From Chryseobacterium formosense (GTDB lineage Bacteria; Bacteroidota; Bacteroidia; Flavobacteriales; Weeksellaceae), in the NCBI RefSeq assembly GCF_900116415.1, contig NZ_FPAP01000003.1, positions 310,001-374,000 on the forward strand: a stretch of 64,000 nucleotides of DNA, written 5' to 3'. Of the stretch, positions 50,390 through 59,766 are shown in pieces. The notes beneath the pieces are model-generated. The model had not been told where the DNA came from and searched no databases. It saw only the letters and a program-made list of their open reading frames with translations. The stretch's first letter is position 1; each line of letters opens with the position of its first letter. The position numbers and the translations under genes are program-made.

Positions 50390-53389
50390 TTATTCAAAAA
50401 TTATTTTAAAATTACTGTTTAGATTTTCTCCGGAAACATTCAGGATGTAGTTACCAGATATTTTTGTGTTGGCGATATTCAGTTTGAAAATACCATTTCC
50501 ATCAGTATTGATTTTTTCTTTCATCATAATTTTCCCGCTCATATCGAGTACTGTAGCGGTAAGATCTGATCTTTTATAATCCGGTAGTTTGATGAAAAGC
50601 TGGTCTTTAACGGGATTCGGATATACTGTTCCTGCATTTTTACTGATACTGAATTCTGCATTTCCTAAGACTGCCTGATTGTATAAAGCATTTATTTCCG
50701 TAGAAGTTAGCGCATAGTTATACATTTTAAGCTCATCAAAAGCACCTTTATACGGAGCAGAAGCATTAGCGGTTGATAAAAATTCCAGCTCGCCGATATT
50801 TCCAAGAACCAGATCACTTGGCTCACCGATACCTGTAACTACAGTTTCATCACCTTCACTGCTAAGAACACCGTTTGTATAAATTCTCATTTTATGCGAA
50901 GTAATATCTCTCTGGATTACCACATGAACCCAATTGCCTGTAAAATAATTGGCGATCGGTGAAGTGATTTCTTTTTTCGTAATGTCATCATCAATCGCAT
51001 ATCTAAGCTGACCGCCTTTAATTTCTATATTAAAACGTTTTCCTGTTGCACCAGTCGTTATATTTTTAGTAAATGATCCTTTACACAACACATAAAGACT
51101 CGTGGAAGACGACGACGGAATCATGGTTGTCGGCGCTTTCATCCAGAAAGAAATCGTAAAAGAGTTATTGTTGAATAAGATCTGATCCTGATGCGGAATA
51201 CTTGCGATATACATATTATTTGATGCTGTTGCAAAATCCAGTGCATTATTTTCTTTACCCGGTATTCTTACACTGCTGTTATCAAAGGCAGTATCTAAAA
51301 CTCCGTGATTGGCAAATGAACTTATATCTGCGATCTGTGCTCCTGTAGCTGGTGCTTCTGAGAATGGCCAGTTCCCAACAAGAACTGGAGTGAGTGCACG
51401 GAATTTCCAAACATCTCCTGTAGTTGTACCAAGATTATTTACTGCATCAATTCTCCAATAATAATCTGTTGATGTGTTTAAATTGTTAAGTTGATATGAA
51501 GGTATCGCACTGTAAGTCACTGTTCCAACATTAACTAAATTCTGAGGATCTGTTCCTAAATAGACAGAATATGTGGTTGTGTTTGTACTTCCTGACCATT
51601 TTAACGATAAATTACCGTTTGTAAGCTCTACCTGATTATTCATATTTGCAGGAACAGGATTTGTTGCTTTTGTAGGCGCAGACGGAATTGGCGGAGTAGT
51701 AATTGAAGCATTGGATGTGTAAACCGATGACTCCGTAGCATTTGTAGCTTTTACCCTGTAATAATATTGGGTATTGGGCGTTAATCCCGAATCGTTATAA
51801 CTTGTTGTATCAGCCGGAAGTGTTGCAATTACGGTAAAATTTGTTCCATCCCCTGAACGTTCAACGATATAGTTGGTTTCATTATTTGCATTATCCAACC
51901 AATTCACTGTTAAAGAACTTGAAGGGGGAACCTGAGTTGAAACGGCATTGGTAAAATTCAGATTGGTTGGCGGGATGATAAAAGCAGGAGGTGTGCTGTT
52001 TGGCAAACTGTTGATGTAAACCTCGATATTCAGATACGGAGCATGAGCTGTACTCACTGCCAAAGCATCAAAAACATTTGGATTCAGTCCATTTGCAGTT
52101 TCCCATGCATCGGGCATACCGTCATTATCTGTATCCAGCGGAGCCGGAGCGCCATAAATATGTCCTGCTCCGCCATTGGTAAACCCAAACTGAGTTGTAA
52201 GATCACTTTGTATATATACATAAGTTGCTGTTGTTCCTTTAGACATCAGATCTGAAACCATCAACTGATCTACCTGATCACGCTTTGGGAAAGAAGCTCC
52301 TACTTTTGCAACAATATTATCGAACGCAGCCTGAGCGGTTAACACAGGATTTTTCATCGGATAATCATAAGCTGTTGACTGTATTGCTGTTAAATCTCCT
52401 ACAGGATAACCTGTTAAATCCTGAGGAACTAAAGCTCCGTCTAAGATTCCGTTTTTGTTATTATCAAAATAATTTCCTTCGCCGTATAAATTAAAATTAG
52501 CATTTCCTACACTGAAGGGTGTAAAAACTGTACTGCTTGTATTGGGACCTCCAATAAAATAATTGTTGATGATATTAGCATATGATGCACCCGCCGAATC
52601 TCCACCCATAATGTATGCTTCACCAGATTGCGTGTGTCCATAAGTATTTCCGTAATTTCCCCAGTTGTATACGACGTTGTTTACAAATTCGTTAATTCCT
52701 TTTATTTTATTATTTCTGGTTTTATTGCATATATATAAATTTCCGATCAGACTGACTTTTCCGCCTGCAGGAGGCTGAATTAATCCACCTGCTGAATGAT
52801 TATGACGATGCAATCCCTGTCCGATAATAGAATTCTGAATGGTGATATTATCCGGGCTTGTTCCGTTATTGTCCCAATTTATAGAAAATACCTCATCCGT
52901 ACCCCAACTGAAAGTCATGTGATCCAGAATGATGTTTGCGCCGTTTGCAATTCCGGAAGCGTCCTGATTCTGAGAAGTTCCACCATAACGAAGACGAAGA
53001 AATCTTGCGATCGTGTTGTTGGCTCCAGAAAAAGATACTCTTGGTCCTAAAAACAAAACACCTTCTCCGGGAGCGGTTTGTCCCGCAATGGTTGTATTGC
53101 TTGCTACCGCTACTACGGATTGTAAATTGATAATTCCTCCGACTTTAAAAATAACAAATCTGCCCGGTTGGCTTACTGCGTCACGAAATGAACCGGGACC
53201 GCTGTCATTTAAATTCGTAACCAAATAAATTTGTGGATTCGCAGCCCCTCTTGCTCCTGTTGTAAATCTTCCGAAACCCGTAGCTTCAGGAAAAGCGAGC
53301 GTCTGAGCGTGTAATTCTGCAGTGGAAAATACTAATCCACAAAACAGCAAAGATTTGAGAACTTTACCAGATAGTAGTGATTTTTTCAT
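50390..53389 (-). CDS. multidomain pectate lyase (PL1-like) with type IX secretion signal
   Basis: 999 residues. A signal peptide (AELHAQ) leads into a parallel beta-helix lyase domain (about 28-420; FPEATGFGRFTTGARG, YLVTNLNDSGPGSFRDAV, DHMTFSWGTDEVFSINW, NLYICNKTRNNKIKG). Two fibronectin-III domains (about 470-570 and 570-665), a LamG/concanavalin-like domain (about 670-890) and a C-terminal Por secretion sorting domain (NAGTVYPNPVKDQLFIKL to the end) follow. It should be exported by the type IX system to the cell surface or medium to cut pectin by beta-elimination. The residue after the lyase Arg is Asn where the 58313 paralogue has Pro. It has a strong direct-repeat motif and promoter. 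Confidence 0.9.
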   Translation of the reverse strand: MKKSLLSGKVLKSLLFCGLVFSTAELHAQTLAFPEATGFGRFTTGARGAANPQIYLVTNLNDSGPGSFRDAVSQPGRFVIFKVGGIINLQSVVAVASNTTIAGQTAPGEGVLFLGPRVSFSGANNTIARFLRLRYGGTSQNQDASGIANGANIILDHMTFSWGTDEVFSINWDNNGTSPDNITIQNSIIGQGLHRHNHSAGGLIQPPAGGKVSLIGNLYICNKTRNNKIKGINEFVNNVVYNWGNYGNTYGHTQSGEAYIMGGDSAGASYANIINNYFIGGPNTSSTVFTPFSVGNANFNLYGEGNYFDNNKNGILDGALVPQDLTGYPVGDLTAIQSTAYDYPMKNPVLTAQAAFDNIVAKVGASFPKRDQVDQLMVSDLMSKGTTATYVYIQSDLTTQFGFTNGGAGHIYGAPAPLDTDNDGMPDAWETANGLNPNVFDALAVSTAHAPYLNIEVYINSLPNSTPPAFIIPPTNLNFTNAVSTQVPPSSSLTVNWLDNANNETNYIVERSGDGTNFTVIATLPADTTSYNDSGLTPNTQYYYRVKATNATESSVYTSNASITTPPIPSAPTKATNPVPANMNNQVELTNGNLSLKWSGSTNTTTYSVYLGTDPQNLVNVGTVTYSAIPSYQLNNLNTSTDYYWRIDAVNNLGTTTGDVWKFRALTPVLVGNWPFSEAPATGAQIADISSFANHGVLDTAFDNSSVRIPGKENNALDFATASNNMYIASIPHQDQILFNNNSFTISFWMKAPTTMIPSSSSTSLYVLCKGSFTKNITTGATGKRFNIEIKGGQLRYAIDDDITKKEITSPIANYFTGNWVHVVIQRDITSHKMRIYTNGVLSSEGDETVVTGIGEPSDLVLGNIGELEFLSTANASAPYKGAFDELKMYNYALTSTEINALYNQAVLGNAEFSISKNAGTVYPNPVKDQLFIKLPDYKRSDLTATVLDMSGKIMMKEKINTDGNGIFKLNIANTKISGNYILNVSGENLNSNFKIIFE

Positions 53390-53420
53390 AATATTAATTT
53401 TGTGTTAACTAATCTAACAA

Positions 53421-53428
53421 CAAACGTA
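53421..53428 (-). promoter_or_regulatory. -7 element of the large PL1
   Basis: On the minus strand TACGTTTG, a perfect TAnnTTTG, 8 nt downstream of the direct-repeat motif. The motif itself covers the -33 region, as expected for an activator that contacts RNA polymerase. Confidence 0.6.
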
Positions 53429-53435
53429 AAGTGCA

Positions 53436-53454
53436 GCATCCTGCCCCATCCTGT
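53436..53454 (-). promoter_or_regulatory. direct-repeat operator-like motif before the large PL1
   Basis: Minus-strand sequence ACAGGATGGGGCAGGATGC: two near-perfect half-sites at a 10-nt period, 46 nt before the start codon. Confidence 0.72.
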
Positions 53455-53955
53455 CTACACATTAGAGATCAACATATTACAACAAAAACACAGGTAAAAA
53501 GGTGATTTATCGACCTATTGAATAATTCAGAAGATAAAAATTAGGGTATGATTTCTTACGAAGAAGCCTTTGTAAATAAAAATTTAAGCAAAAAAAATCT
53601 CACAATAAATGCAAGAAATCATTAAAATAAGAAATTTAGCTAAATTTATTTATCGAATGTCACTTTAAAAAGCTTTTTGAGAATTAAGAATAAAACAATA
53701 CAATACTTATTATTTATAAAAAACATATTCCATTATATATACTTTCAGACAACATTATTATCTATAAAAACCACCTTCTTAATATATTTTAAAAGTGAAA
53801 AATATTTTATTCTAATATACCTCATGACCCATTTTTTATTTTAGCTAATGGTTACAAATAGTGTACCACAGTTTTTATCTCATCCTGGGATTTGAAGTTT
53901 AAGCCAACTTAAAATAGCGTTGTCAATTCATAAATCATTGATAAAAGATTAAATA

Positions 53956-54756
53956 TTAATTAGTTTTAACTGTTTGCGTAGGGCTATAGCCAAAATATTT
54001 TTTGAATGCATATGAAAAATGCGACAGGTCTTCAAACCCAAGATCAATAAAAATATCGGATGCTAATTTTTCTTTTTCTTTGATCAAAAAGTGAGCTTCA
54101 TCCAGTCGTTTTTGAAGAATCCATTGGTGGGGTGAAGTGTGAAATGTTTTTTCAAAATCTCTTTTAAAAGTTGCCAAACTTCTTCCTGTAAGATATGCGA
54201 AACGTTCAAGATGAACATTGTAACGATAATTTTGAATCATAAAAGCTTCCAAATCAATTTTATGCGGCTCAGAAAAATTAAAAAGAATATTTTTGAGTTC
54301 CGGTTGAGACTGCACCAAAATAAGTATGAGTTCTTTTATTTTCAGATCGACAAGATGTTTATTATTAAAACTGTCACTTTGAATGATACTTTTTAAAGAA
54401 ATAAAAAAACTCTCAATCAGTTCATTAATTGTAATGGAAACAAGCGGTTTCGTCTCTTCAAAAAGTTCGGACGTGAAGTTGTATTCTTTTGCAGCATTTC
54501 TAAGATTTTCTTCGCTCAGATAAATATTCATGCTCTCAAAAACACCATTTTGGGGTGGATATTTTACAAATTTCACGAGCTGGTTTTTACGGATCAGGTT
54601 CAGATGCCCTTCTTCAGCAAGATATGTTTTTTTACCATCTGCCAATGCAAAACTTCCCGACAACTGATACGAAATTGTATGTTGAGGAACAAAATTTTCA
54701 CCTTTCCTGCTGATTTCGTGATAACAGGTATACAGAATGTCTGATTTTTCGCTCAT
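53956..54756 (-). CDS. AraC-family transcriptional regulator
   Basis: 266 residues from the ATG at 54756 (MSEKSDILYT); a longer frame to 54807 is possible. The N-terminal half is an effector domain (HTISYQLSGSFALADGKKTY) like that of ExsA-type AraC proteins. The last 100 residues form two helix-turn-helix units (RFAYLTGRSLATFKRDFEKT; ASDIFIDLGFEDLSHFSYAF, then KKYFGYSPTQ). It lies 63 nt after the aldehyde dehydrogenase stop on the same strand, so it most likely controls that gene. It is also a candidate reader of the direct-repeat motif before the neighbouring PL1 and the other pectin units; sequence alone cannot settle this. Confidence 0.88.
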   Translation of the reverse strand: MSEKSDILYTCYHEISRKGENFVPQHTISYQLSGSFALADGKKTYLAEEGHLNLIRKNQLVKFVKYPPQNGVFESMNIYLSEENLRNAAKEYNFTSELFEETKPLVSITINELIESFFISLKSIIQSDSFNNKHLVDLKIKELILILVQSQPELKNILFNFSEPHKIDLEAFMIQNYRYNVHLERFAYLTGRSLATFKRDFEKTFHTSPHQWILQKRLDEAHFLIKEKEKLASDIFIDLGFEDLSHFSYAFKKYFGYSPTQTVKTN

Positions 54757-54819
54757 GATTTTAATAATAAACGATAAAACGCTATCGTTGAGATAACGCT
54801 TTATCAAATTTACACATTA

Positions 54820-56235
54820 TTACTTTAGAATAGCTTTTGTTTCTAAATAAGGCATTAATCCATATTCACCGTATTCCCGACCGATTCCCGATTGTTTAAA
54901 ACCACCAAACGGAACCATCGGATCATGACGGAATCCGTTGATGCAAATTCTTCCTGCATCTATTTTTGAAGCTACCTTTTCTGCTCTTTCAGGATCTGCC
55001 GAACTGATATAAGCTGCCAAACCATAGGGAGTATCATTGGCAATTTTTATCGCATCTTCTTCATCTTTGTAAGGAATAATACATAGAACAGGGCCGAAAA
55101 TTTCTTCCTGAGCAATTCTCATTTCGTTTTTTACATTGGTAAAAATAGTTGCTTGCACAAAATTTCCAGCTTCTAGTCCTTTTGGTTTTCCCAGACCGCC
55201 AGTTAATATGTTTGCGCCTTCATCAATTCCTATTTTAATATAATTCTGAACCCTTTCAAATTGTTTTACGCTCACCATAGGTCCGATGTTGGTTTCTTCA
55301 TGATCCGGTAAACCTACAATGATTTTTTCAGCTACAGATTTTGCAATTGCATTCACCTCATCAAGTTTATTCTGAGGAACTAAAAGTCTGGTCGGAGCAA
55401 TACAGGCTTGTCCGCTGTTCATGTACGCTCCATAAATTGCCATCGGAATTACCTGATGCAGATCTGCATCATCCAGAATAATATTTGGAGATTTCCCACC
55501 CAGTTCTAAGGTGACACGCTTCATAGTATCGACTGCATTTTTAGCAATTAATTTTCCTACAGCCGTTGATCCGGTAAAAGAAATTTTAGTAATATCGGGA
55601 TTGTTAGTTAATTCTGTTCCTACAACATTTCCGAGCCCGGTCACAAAATTCACGACTCCTTCTGGTAAACCTGCATTGTGAAATGCATCCATCAGAACCT
55701 GTGTTTGCAAACTGCTCATTTCGCTTGGTTTTATGACAACAGTACATCCTGCTGCAATTGCCGTCGCTACTTTGCTTGTTATGGAACTGTTGCTTGCATT
55801 CCATGGAGTAATAATGGCAACTACACCAACCGGTTGTAATTTTATAGTTGAAGAATTGATATTTCTTGTAAATTCAAAATTCTGAAGAACATCAATCATA
55901 CTGTCGAACCAACTTCCGGTGTGTTGATTACTCATTGTTACAAACTGTCGTGTTCCTCCATATTCTTTAATCATGACTTCAATAAGTTCCTCCTTTTTTT
56001 CATTCACTGCTTTTTTCAACTTTTCAAGATAATGAATACGTTCGGAAACAGTGGTTTGTGAAAATGTTTTGAAAGCTTGCTTTGCTGCGGTAATTGCTTT
56101 TTGGGCATCCACTTTATCAGCGAGTATCACTTCACCAATTTTTTTATTATTTGAAGGATTAATGAGATCGAAAATTTCCGTTCCTTGTGGTGTTACAAAT
56201 TCACCATTAATGTAAATTTTATTTACCTTTTTCAT
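54820..56235 (-). CDS. NAD(P)-dependent aldehyde dehydrogenase family protein
   Basis: 471 residues with all main ALDH motifs: TPWNASN (catalytic Asn), FTGSTAVGKLI (cofactor loop), ELGGKSPN (general-base Glu), SGQACIAPTR (nucleophile Cys) and QEEIFGPVLCI. It oxidises an aldehyde to the acid in the cytosol. The specific aldehyde is unknown. L-lactaldehyde is conceivable given the rhamnose genes, but RhaEW already has that activity, and the AraC partner plus distance from the rha cluster argue for a separate role. It has its own 250-nt spacer upstream that contains the next gene's terminator. Confidence 0.92.
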   Translation of the reverse strand: MKKVNKIYINGEFVTPQGTEIFDLINPSNNKKIGEVILADKVDAQKAITAAKQAFKTFSQTTVSERIHYLEKLKKAVNEKKEELIEVMIKEYGGTRQFVTMSNQHTGSWFDSMIDVLQNFEFTRNINSSTIKLQPVGVVAIITPWNASNSSITSKVATAIAAGCTVVIKPSEMSSLQTQVLMDAFHNAGLPEGVVNFVTGLGNVVGTELTNNPDITKISFTGSTAVGKLIAKNAVDTMKRVTLELGGKSPNIILDDADLHQVIPMAIYGAYMNSGQACIAPTRLLVPQNKLDEVNAIAKSVAEKIIVGLPDHEETNIGPMVSVKQFERVQNYIKIGIDEGANILTGGLGKPKGLEAGNFVQATIFTNVKNEMRIAQEEIFGPVLCIIPYKDEEDAIKIANDTPYGLAAYISSADPERAEKVASKIDAGRICINGFRHDPMVPFGGFKQSGIGREYGEYGLMPYLETKAILK

Positions 56236-56396
56236 TTTATTTAATTTTAATAAAACAAAGGTAAAGCAGGCACAATTCTTTCATTTTGTAAAAAAGCTCA
56301 ATCTCCTTTGTAAAAGAGCTCAGATATAAGTAGAATATCGGCTAAAGAAAATATTATAGTTGGTAAGTTTTAAACTCAATAAAAATTTATTAAAAC

Positions 56397-56450
56397 AAAA
56401 AGTTATTCCGAGGTTGCCGATAAAATCAGTTTTCCTCAGAATAACTTTTA
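56397..56450 (-). terminator. intrinsic terminator after the DUF4142 gene
   Basis: AAAAGTTATTC (56398-56408) pairs perfectly with GAATAACTTTT (56439-56449), extended inward by AGG/CCT. On the minus strand it continues into a T-rich tract. Confidence 0.72.
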
Positions 56451-56486
56451 TCATTAAATAAGATTAAATCCTGCGATTTTGATCTG

Positions 56487-57098
56487 TTATTTTACTGCTG
56501 CTTTTGTTTTTTCAGATTCCATTAAATGATGCTCAAGAGCAGGAATTGTTTTTTCCGCAAAAGATTTTAATGAAGCTTCAGTTCCATCAGCAGCTTGCTT
56601 TTTGAAATCTGCAATTGTTGTTTTGTGATCATTGACCATCATATCAGCATATTTGCGGTCGAAATCAACGCCTTTTTTGACTTTCAGATCATCATACGCT
56701 TTTTGCTTCTCTGCATCTAAACCTATTGGCAACTGGTAACCTACTTTCGCAGCCCAGCTTTTCAGTTCATCATTTGCTTTTGTGTGATCTTTTACCATCA
56801 TTTCGCCAAAAGCTTTTACTTTTTCGTTTGTTGAATTGGTCGCGGTAAGCTGTCCTGCCATTACTTCCATCATTCCTCCTTTGGCAGTTGCATCTGCAAA
56901 TTTTTTGTCCTGATCACTTAGTGTTGTTTGTGTTTCTGTATCATTAGAAACAGCTGTAGAATCGTTTGTCATCGCGCCTGTATCAGCCGGAGCTGTAACA
57001 GTTGAGGTGTCAGTTAATGATTCAGTGTTTGTTGTGTCGCTTTTTTTGCATGCAACGATGGCTGTAAACGCCAGAATGCTTAAGATTGAATTTTTCAT
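56487..57098 (-). CDS. DUF4142 lipoprotein
   Basis: 203 residues from the ATG at 57098, which gives a lipoprotein signal with lipobox IVAC; the frame to 57140 adds an unlikely leader. After a Thr/Ser/Asp-rich linker (about 20-65) comes a DUF4142 helical, ferritin-like domain with paired His motifs (MMVKDHTKANDELKSWAAKV, MMVNDHKTTIADFKKQAADG, LEHHL). Such proteins sit in the periplasm, are often induced by stress, and their activity is not established. It has its own terminator. There is no evident link to pectin use. Confidence 0.88.
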   Translation of the reverse strand: MKNSILSILAFTAIVACKKSDTTNTESLTDTSTVTAPADTGAMTNDSTAVSNDTETQTTLSDQDKKFADATAKGGMMEVMAGQLTATNSTNEKVKAFGEMMVKDHTKANDELKSWAAKVGYQLPIGLDAEKQKAYDDLKVKKGVDFDRKYADMMVNDHKTTIADFKKQAADGTEASLKSFAEKTIPALEHHLMESEKTKAAVK

Positions 57099-57271
57099 AT
57101 TATTATTTAAAATGGTTTTGGTGAAATGCAAATTTTGCATTATCGTAGCAGTAACAATTTATCTGCCAAATCATTAGAAAAAAATTACAATCGTATAAGA
57201 TGTGGTACAATTTTACAGAAATATCGGGGAGCGGCTATTTTTCTTCAGAAATTATAAAATCATACAATTTA

Positions 57272-57868
57272 TTAAACAAAAATCTTTCTGTTAACAATCT
57301 TCAACGCACCTTCTTTCTCAAGTTTCTTTACTGTTCTGATTACTGTTTCAACTCTTAATGCAGTGAGGGAAGCCAATTGCTGTCTCGTTAAAGGGATTTC
57401 ATAAGAGAATTTCTCTGTTTTGCCAGTATAACTTTTATAATAATCTAAAGCGCCCTGTACACGAACATCAGGACGCAATGAAGAGTTATTTTCCAGCATA
57501 ATATATTTATAATACAGCCTTTCTGACAGAAATTTATTGATATCACGCGAAACAGCAGGGTTTTCATCCAGCATTTTCTCAAAACTCAATTTTGGAAGTT
57601 TTATCACTGTACATTTTTCAAAAGTAATGGCATTTACCGGATACGTTTTGTCGATAAATAAAAGCAACTCACAAACGCTGAGCCCTTTGTCTAAAATGGC
57701 AAAAATAAGCTCCTTGCCGTCTTCATTATAATTATTCAGCTTAATTCTTCCTTCCAGCACCTGATAGTAATATTTAGGAATGTCTCCTTCATTAAAGATT
57801 ATATGAGATGGTTCAAAATCTTCAGTTTCAGCCCCGTATTTTTTTAAGAGTTCCGGTGATATAAGCAT
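57272..57868 (-). CDS. Crp/Fnr-family transcriptional regulator
   Basis: 198 residues. The N-terminal cyclic-nucleotide-binding-like beta-barrel (about 20-115; IIFNEGDIPKYYYQVLEGRI, GKELIFAILDKGLSVCELLL) joins a dimerisation helix and a C-terminal Crp-type winged helix (LTRQQLASLTALRVETVIRT, KLEKEGALKIVNRK). No Fnr-type N-terminal cysteine cluster is present, so an oxygen-sensing iron-sulphur role is unlikely. It is divergent from PL1 (58313) across 444 nt and upstream of the DUF4142 gene. Control of either neighbour is possible but not shown. Confidence 0.9.
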   Translation of the reverse strand: MLISPELLKKYGAETEDFEPSHIIFNEGDIPKYYYQVLEGRIKLNNYNEDGKELIFAILDKGLSVCELLLFIDKTYPVNAITFEKCTVIKLPKLSFEKMLDENPAVSRDINKFLSERLYYKYIMLENNSSLRPDVRVQGALDYYKSYTGKTEKFSYEIPLTRQQLASLTALRVETVIRTVKKLEKEGALKIVNRKIFV

Positions 57869-58312
57869 AATAATAATTTTTATGGTTTGTTAAGAATTAT
57901 TTGTAAACGGTAGATCATATTTTGCAACAATTATTCCATTACCAATAAAAGCTTGGATGAATAACAAATAAGTTTTTTCATCATTTTATTGAATATTTAA
58001 TAATACAAGTTCGCTTCAAAATAACAGTATTTAAATTAAAATAGATTAGTAGAATAGCATATTAGATTTAATAAATTCATCATAATTTTATTTAATCGTA
58101 ATGATTTATTTTTTTTCTGAACTAATGATTTAAAATTTTAGATTCTTCCAGTCATCTAAAAGCAAAGCAAATTCAAAAATCATTAATAAAATATTTCCGA
58201 CACCTCAAGAGCAGGATACTTTATTAAGATACTCATAGTAACTTAGCTGTAAATCAATTTGATGCAAAAATTGAATCTTTGATCTCTTTAGATTTTTTTT
58301 AAATAACTAGGT
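57869..58312. other. 444-nt divergent spacer between Crp/Fnr and PL1 genes
   Basis: AT-rich. It contains a single good half-site of the direct-repeat motif at 58211-58219. No other clear element and no gene are seen. Confidence 0.55.
58201..58219 (+). promoter_or_regulatory. direct-repeat operator-like motif before PL1 (weak copy)
   Basis: CACCTCAAGAGCAGGATAC. The downstream half-site GCAGGATAC is like that at rhaEW; the upstream half (CACCTCA) is poor. It is 93 nt before the start codon, farther than the strong copies. Confidence 0.42.
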
Positions 58313-59572
58313 ATGCTTAGAAAATTATATTTGTCCATCATCTTATTAAGTTCAGGTTGTGGATTATTTCAAGCCCAACAATTGGCTTTTCCCGGAGCGG
58401 AAGGTTTTGGGCGTTTTGCTATAGGCGGTCGTGGTGGTACTGTTTATCATGTAACCAATCTTAATGATTCAGGAGCGGGTTCATTCAGAGATGCAGTAAG
58501 TCAAAGCGGGAGAACAATTGTTTTTGATGTTGCCGGAGTCATTAAAATTAAAGAAAAGATTTCTGCCGCACCCGAAATTACGATCGCAGGTCAGACCGCG
58601 CCCGGAAACGGCATTACCGTCTATGGTAACGGTGTATCTTTTAGTGGCAACAGTATTATAAGATATATGCGCTTCCGGGGAAGCATTAGTATGCCGAAAG
58701 GTGCATGTACTGTTGTAGCAGATGATCTGAAAGATATTATATTTGATCATGTTTCTATTGAATGGGGAAGATGGGATAATCTGCATATCAAAAACAGCAC
58801 AAATATTACCTTACAATACTGTCTTGTTGGAGAAAGTATAGATCCTCAGCGTTTCGGAGCTCTTCTGGAAAATCCTGTAGATATTACCGTACATCACAGT
58901 TTGTGGACTGGAAACCAAAGCAGGAATCCGAAAGCAAAAGCAAAGATCGAATACCTTAATAATGTAGTCTACAACTGGGGAAAAAGTGCTTTCGTGGGAG
59001 GACATTCTGCTACAGACCATTACCAGGATATTGTGGGAAATTACTTTATTGCCGGACCCAGTTCAACGGATGAGTTTTTAAGCATGTTCAGTGCTACAGA
59101 TCATGTTTACCATAAAGATAATTATGCCGATCTCAATAAAGACGGCAAAGTAAATGGTCGATTGATTACCGATGAAGATTTCATAAAACAAACCGCAACA
59201 CTGGTAAAAGAACCATCGGTTATCTCAAGAAGCAATGTTAAGATCAATGCTGCTGCAGATTCCTGGAAAGTGGTCATGAAAGAAGCCGGTAGTTCCTTAA
59301 AACGGGATGCGGTTGATAAGAGAATCATCAGTTATTTTAAAAGTCTTGGCAAAAAGGGTCAGATTTTTAAAACTGAAGCAGCTGCCGGTGGACAACCAGA
59401 AGTAAAACCACAGATTTTAAAACTAAAAGATTCAGATGGTGATGGCATACCCGATAAATGGGAAACGAAACACAAACTCAATACAAACGATGCTTCCGAT
59501 GCAAAAATTATAACATCAGCAGGCTATACCAATCTGGAAAACTACATTAATAGCTTAGCAAATAAAATTTAA
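58313..59572 (+). CDS. exported pectate lyase (PL1-like), single domain
   Basis: 419 residues with a signal peptide (GLFQAQ) and a parallel beta-helix lyase domain: FPGAEGFGRFAIGGRGGTVY, VTNLNDSGAGSFRDAVSQ, DHVSIEWGRWDNLHIKN, LWTGNQSRNPKAKA (RNP at the expected lyase arginine region). The C-terminus has a calcium-binding DSDGDGIPDKWE loop. It lacks the fibronectin, LamG and type IX sorting domains of its larger paralogue at 50390-53389, so it is probably periplasmic. It cuts galacturonan stretches by beta-elimination. It is followed by a TonB-dependent receptor-like gene with its own promoter. Confidence 0.88.
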   Translation: MLRKLYLSIILLSSGCGLFQAQQLAFPGAEGFGRFAIGGRGGTVYHVTNLNDSGAGSFRDAVSQSGRTIVFDVAGVIKIKEKISAAPEITIAGQTAPGNGITVYGNGVSFSGNSIIRYMRFRGSISMPKGACTVVADDLKDIIFDHVSIEWGRWDNLHIKNSTNITLQYCLVGESIDPQRFGALLENPVDITVHHSLWTGNQSRNPKAKAKIEYLNNVVYNWGKSAFVGGHSATDHYQDIVGNYFIAGPSSTDEFLSMFSATDHVYHKDNYADLNKDGKVNGRLITDEDFIKQTATLVKEPSVISRSNVKINAAADSWKVVMKEAGSSLKRDAVDKRIISYFKSLGKKGQIFKTEAAAGGQPEVKPQILKLKDSDGDGIPDKWETKHKLNTNDASDAKIITSAGYTNLENYINSLANKI

Positions 59573-59707
59573 TAGTTAGAATTAAATCACTCACAGCCTA
59601 GAAGCGGATTTTCATTTTATTTACTTATTAAAATTTAAATATTGATAAAACATTATTATCACTCAGTTTTTAAAATATAAAAAATTCCAAGTAAAGTGAA
59701 ATTTCTT

Positions 59708-59737
59708 TTGATAAACCAAACAGTTGTTTTAAATTTG
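59708..59737 (+). promoter_or_regulatory. complete Bacteroidota promoter of the receptor gene
   Basis: TTG at 59708-59710, then 19 nt, then TAAATTTG at 59730-59737, matching the -33/-7 consensus. The predicted transcript start is near 59744, 23 nt before the ATG. Confidence 0.65.
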
Positions 59738-59766
59738 TCGTCGCTAATCTTTTCCAAGAAATTACA

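Larger units (their letters stand above)
53390..53955. other. 566-nt spacer between PL1 and the AraC gene
   Basis: The first 70 nt hold the PL1 promoter and operator. The remainder, about 53460-53955, is strongly AT-rich with no gene, repeat or clear site that I can support. Confidence 0.55.
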
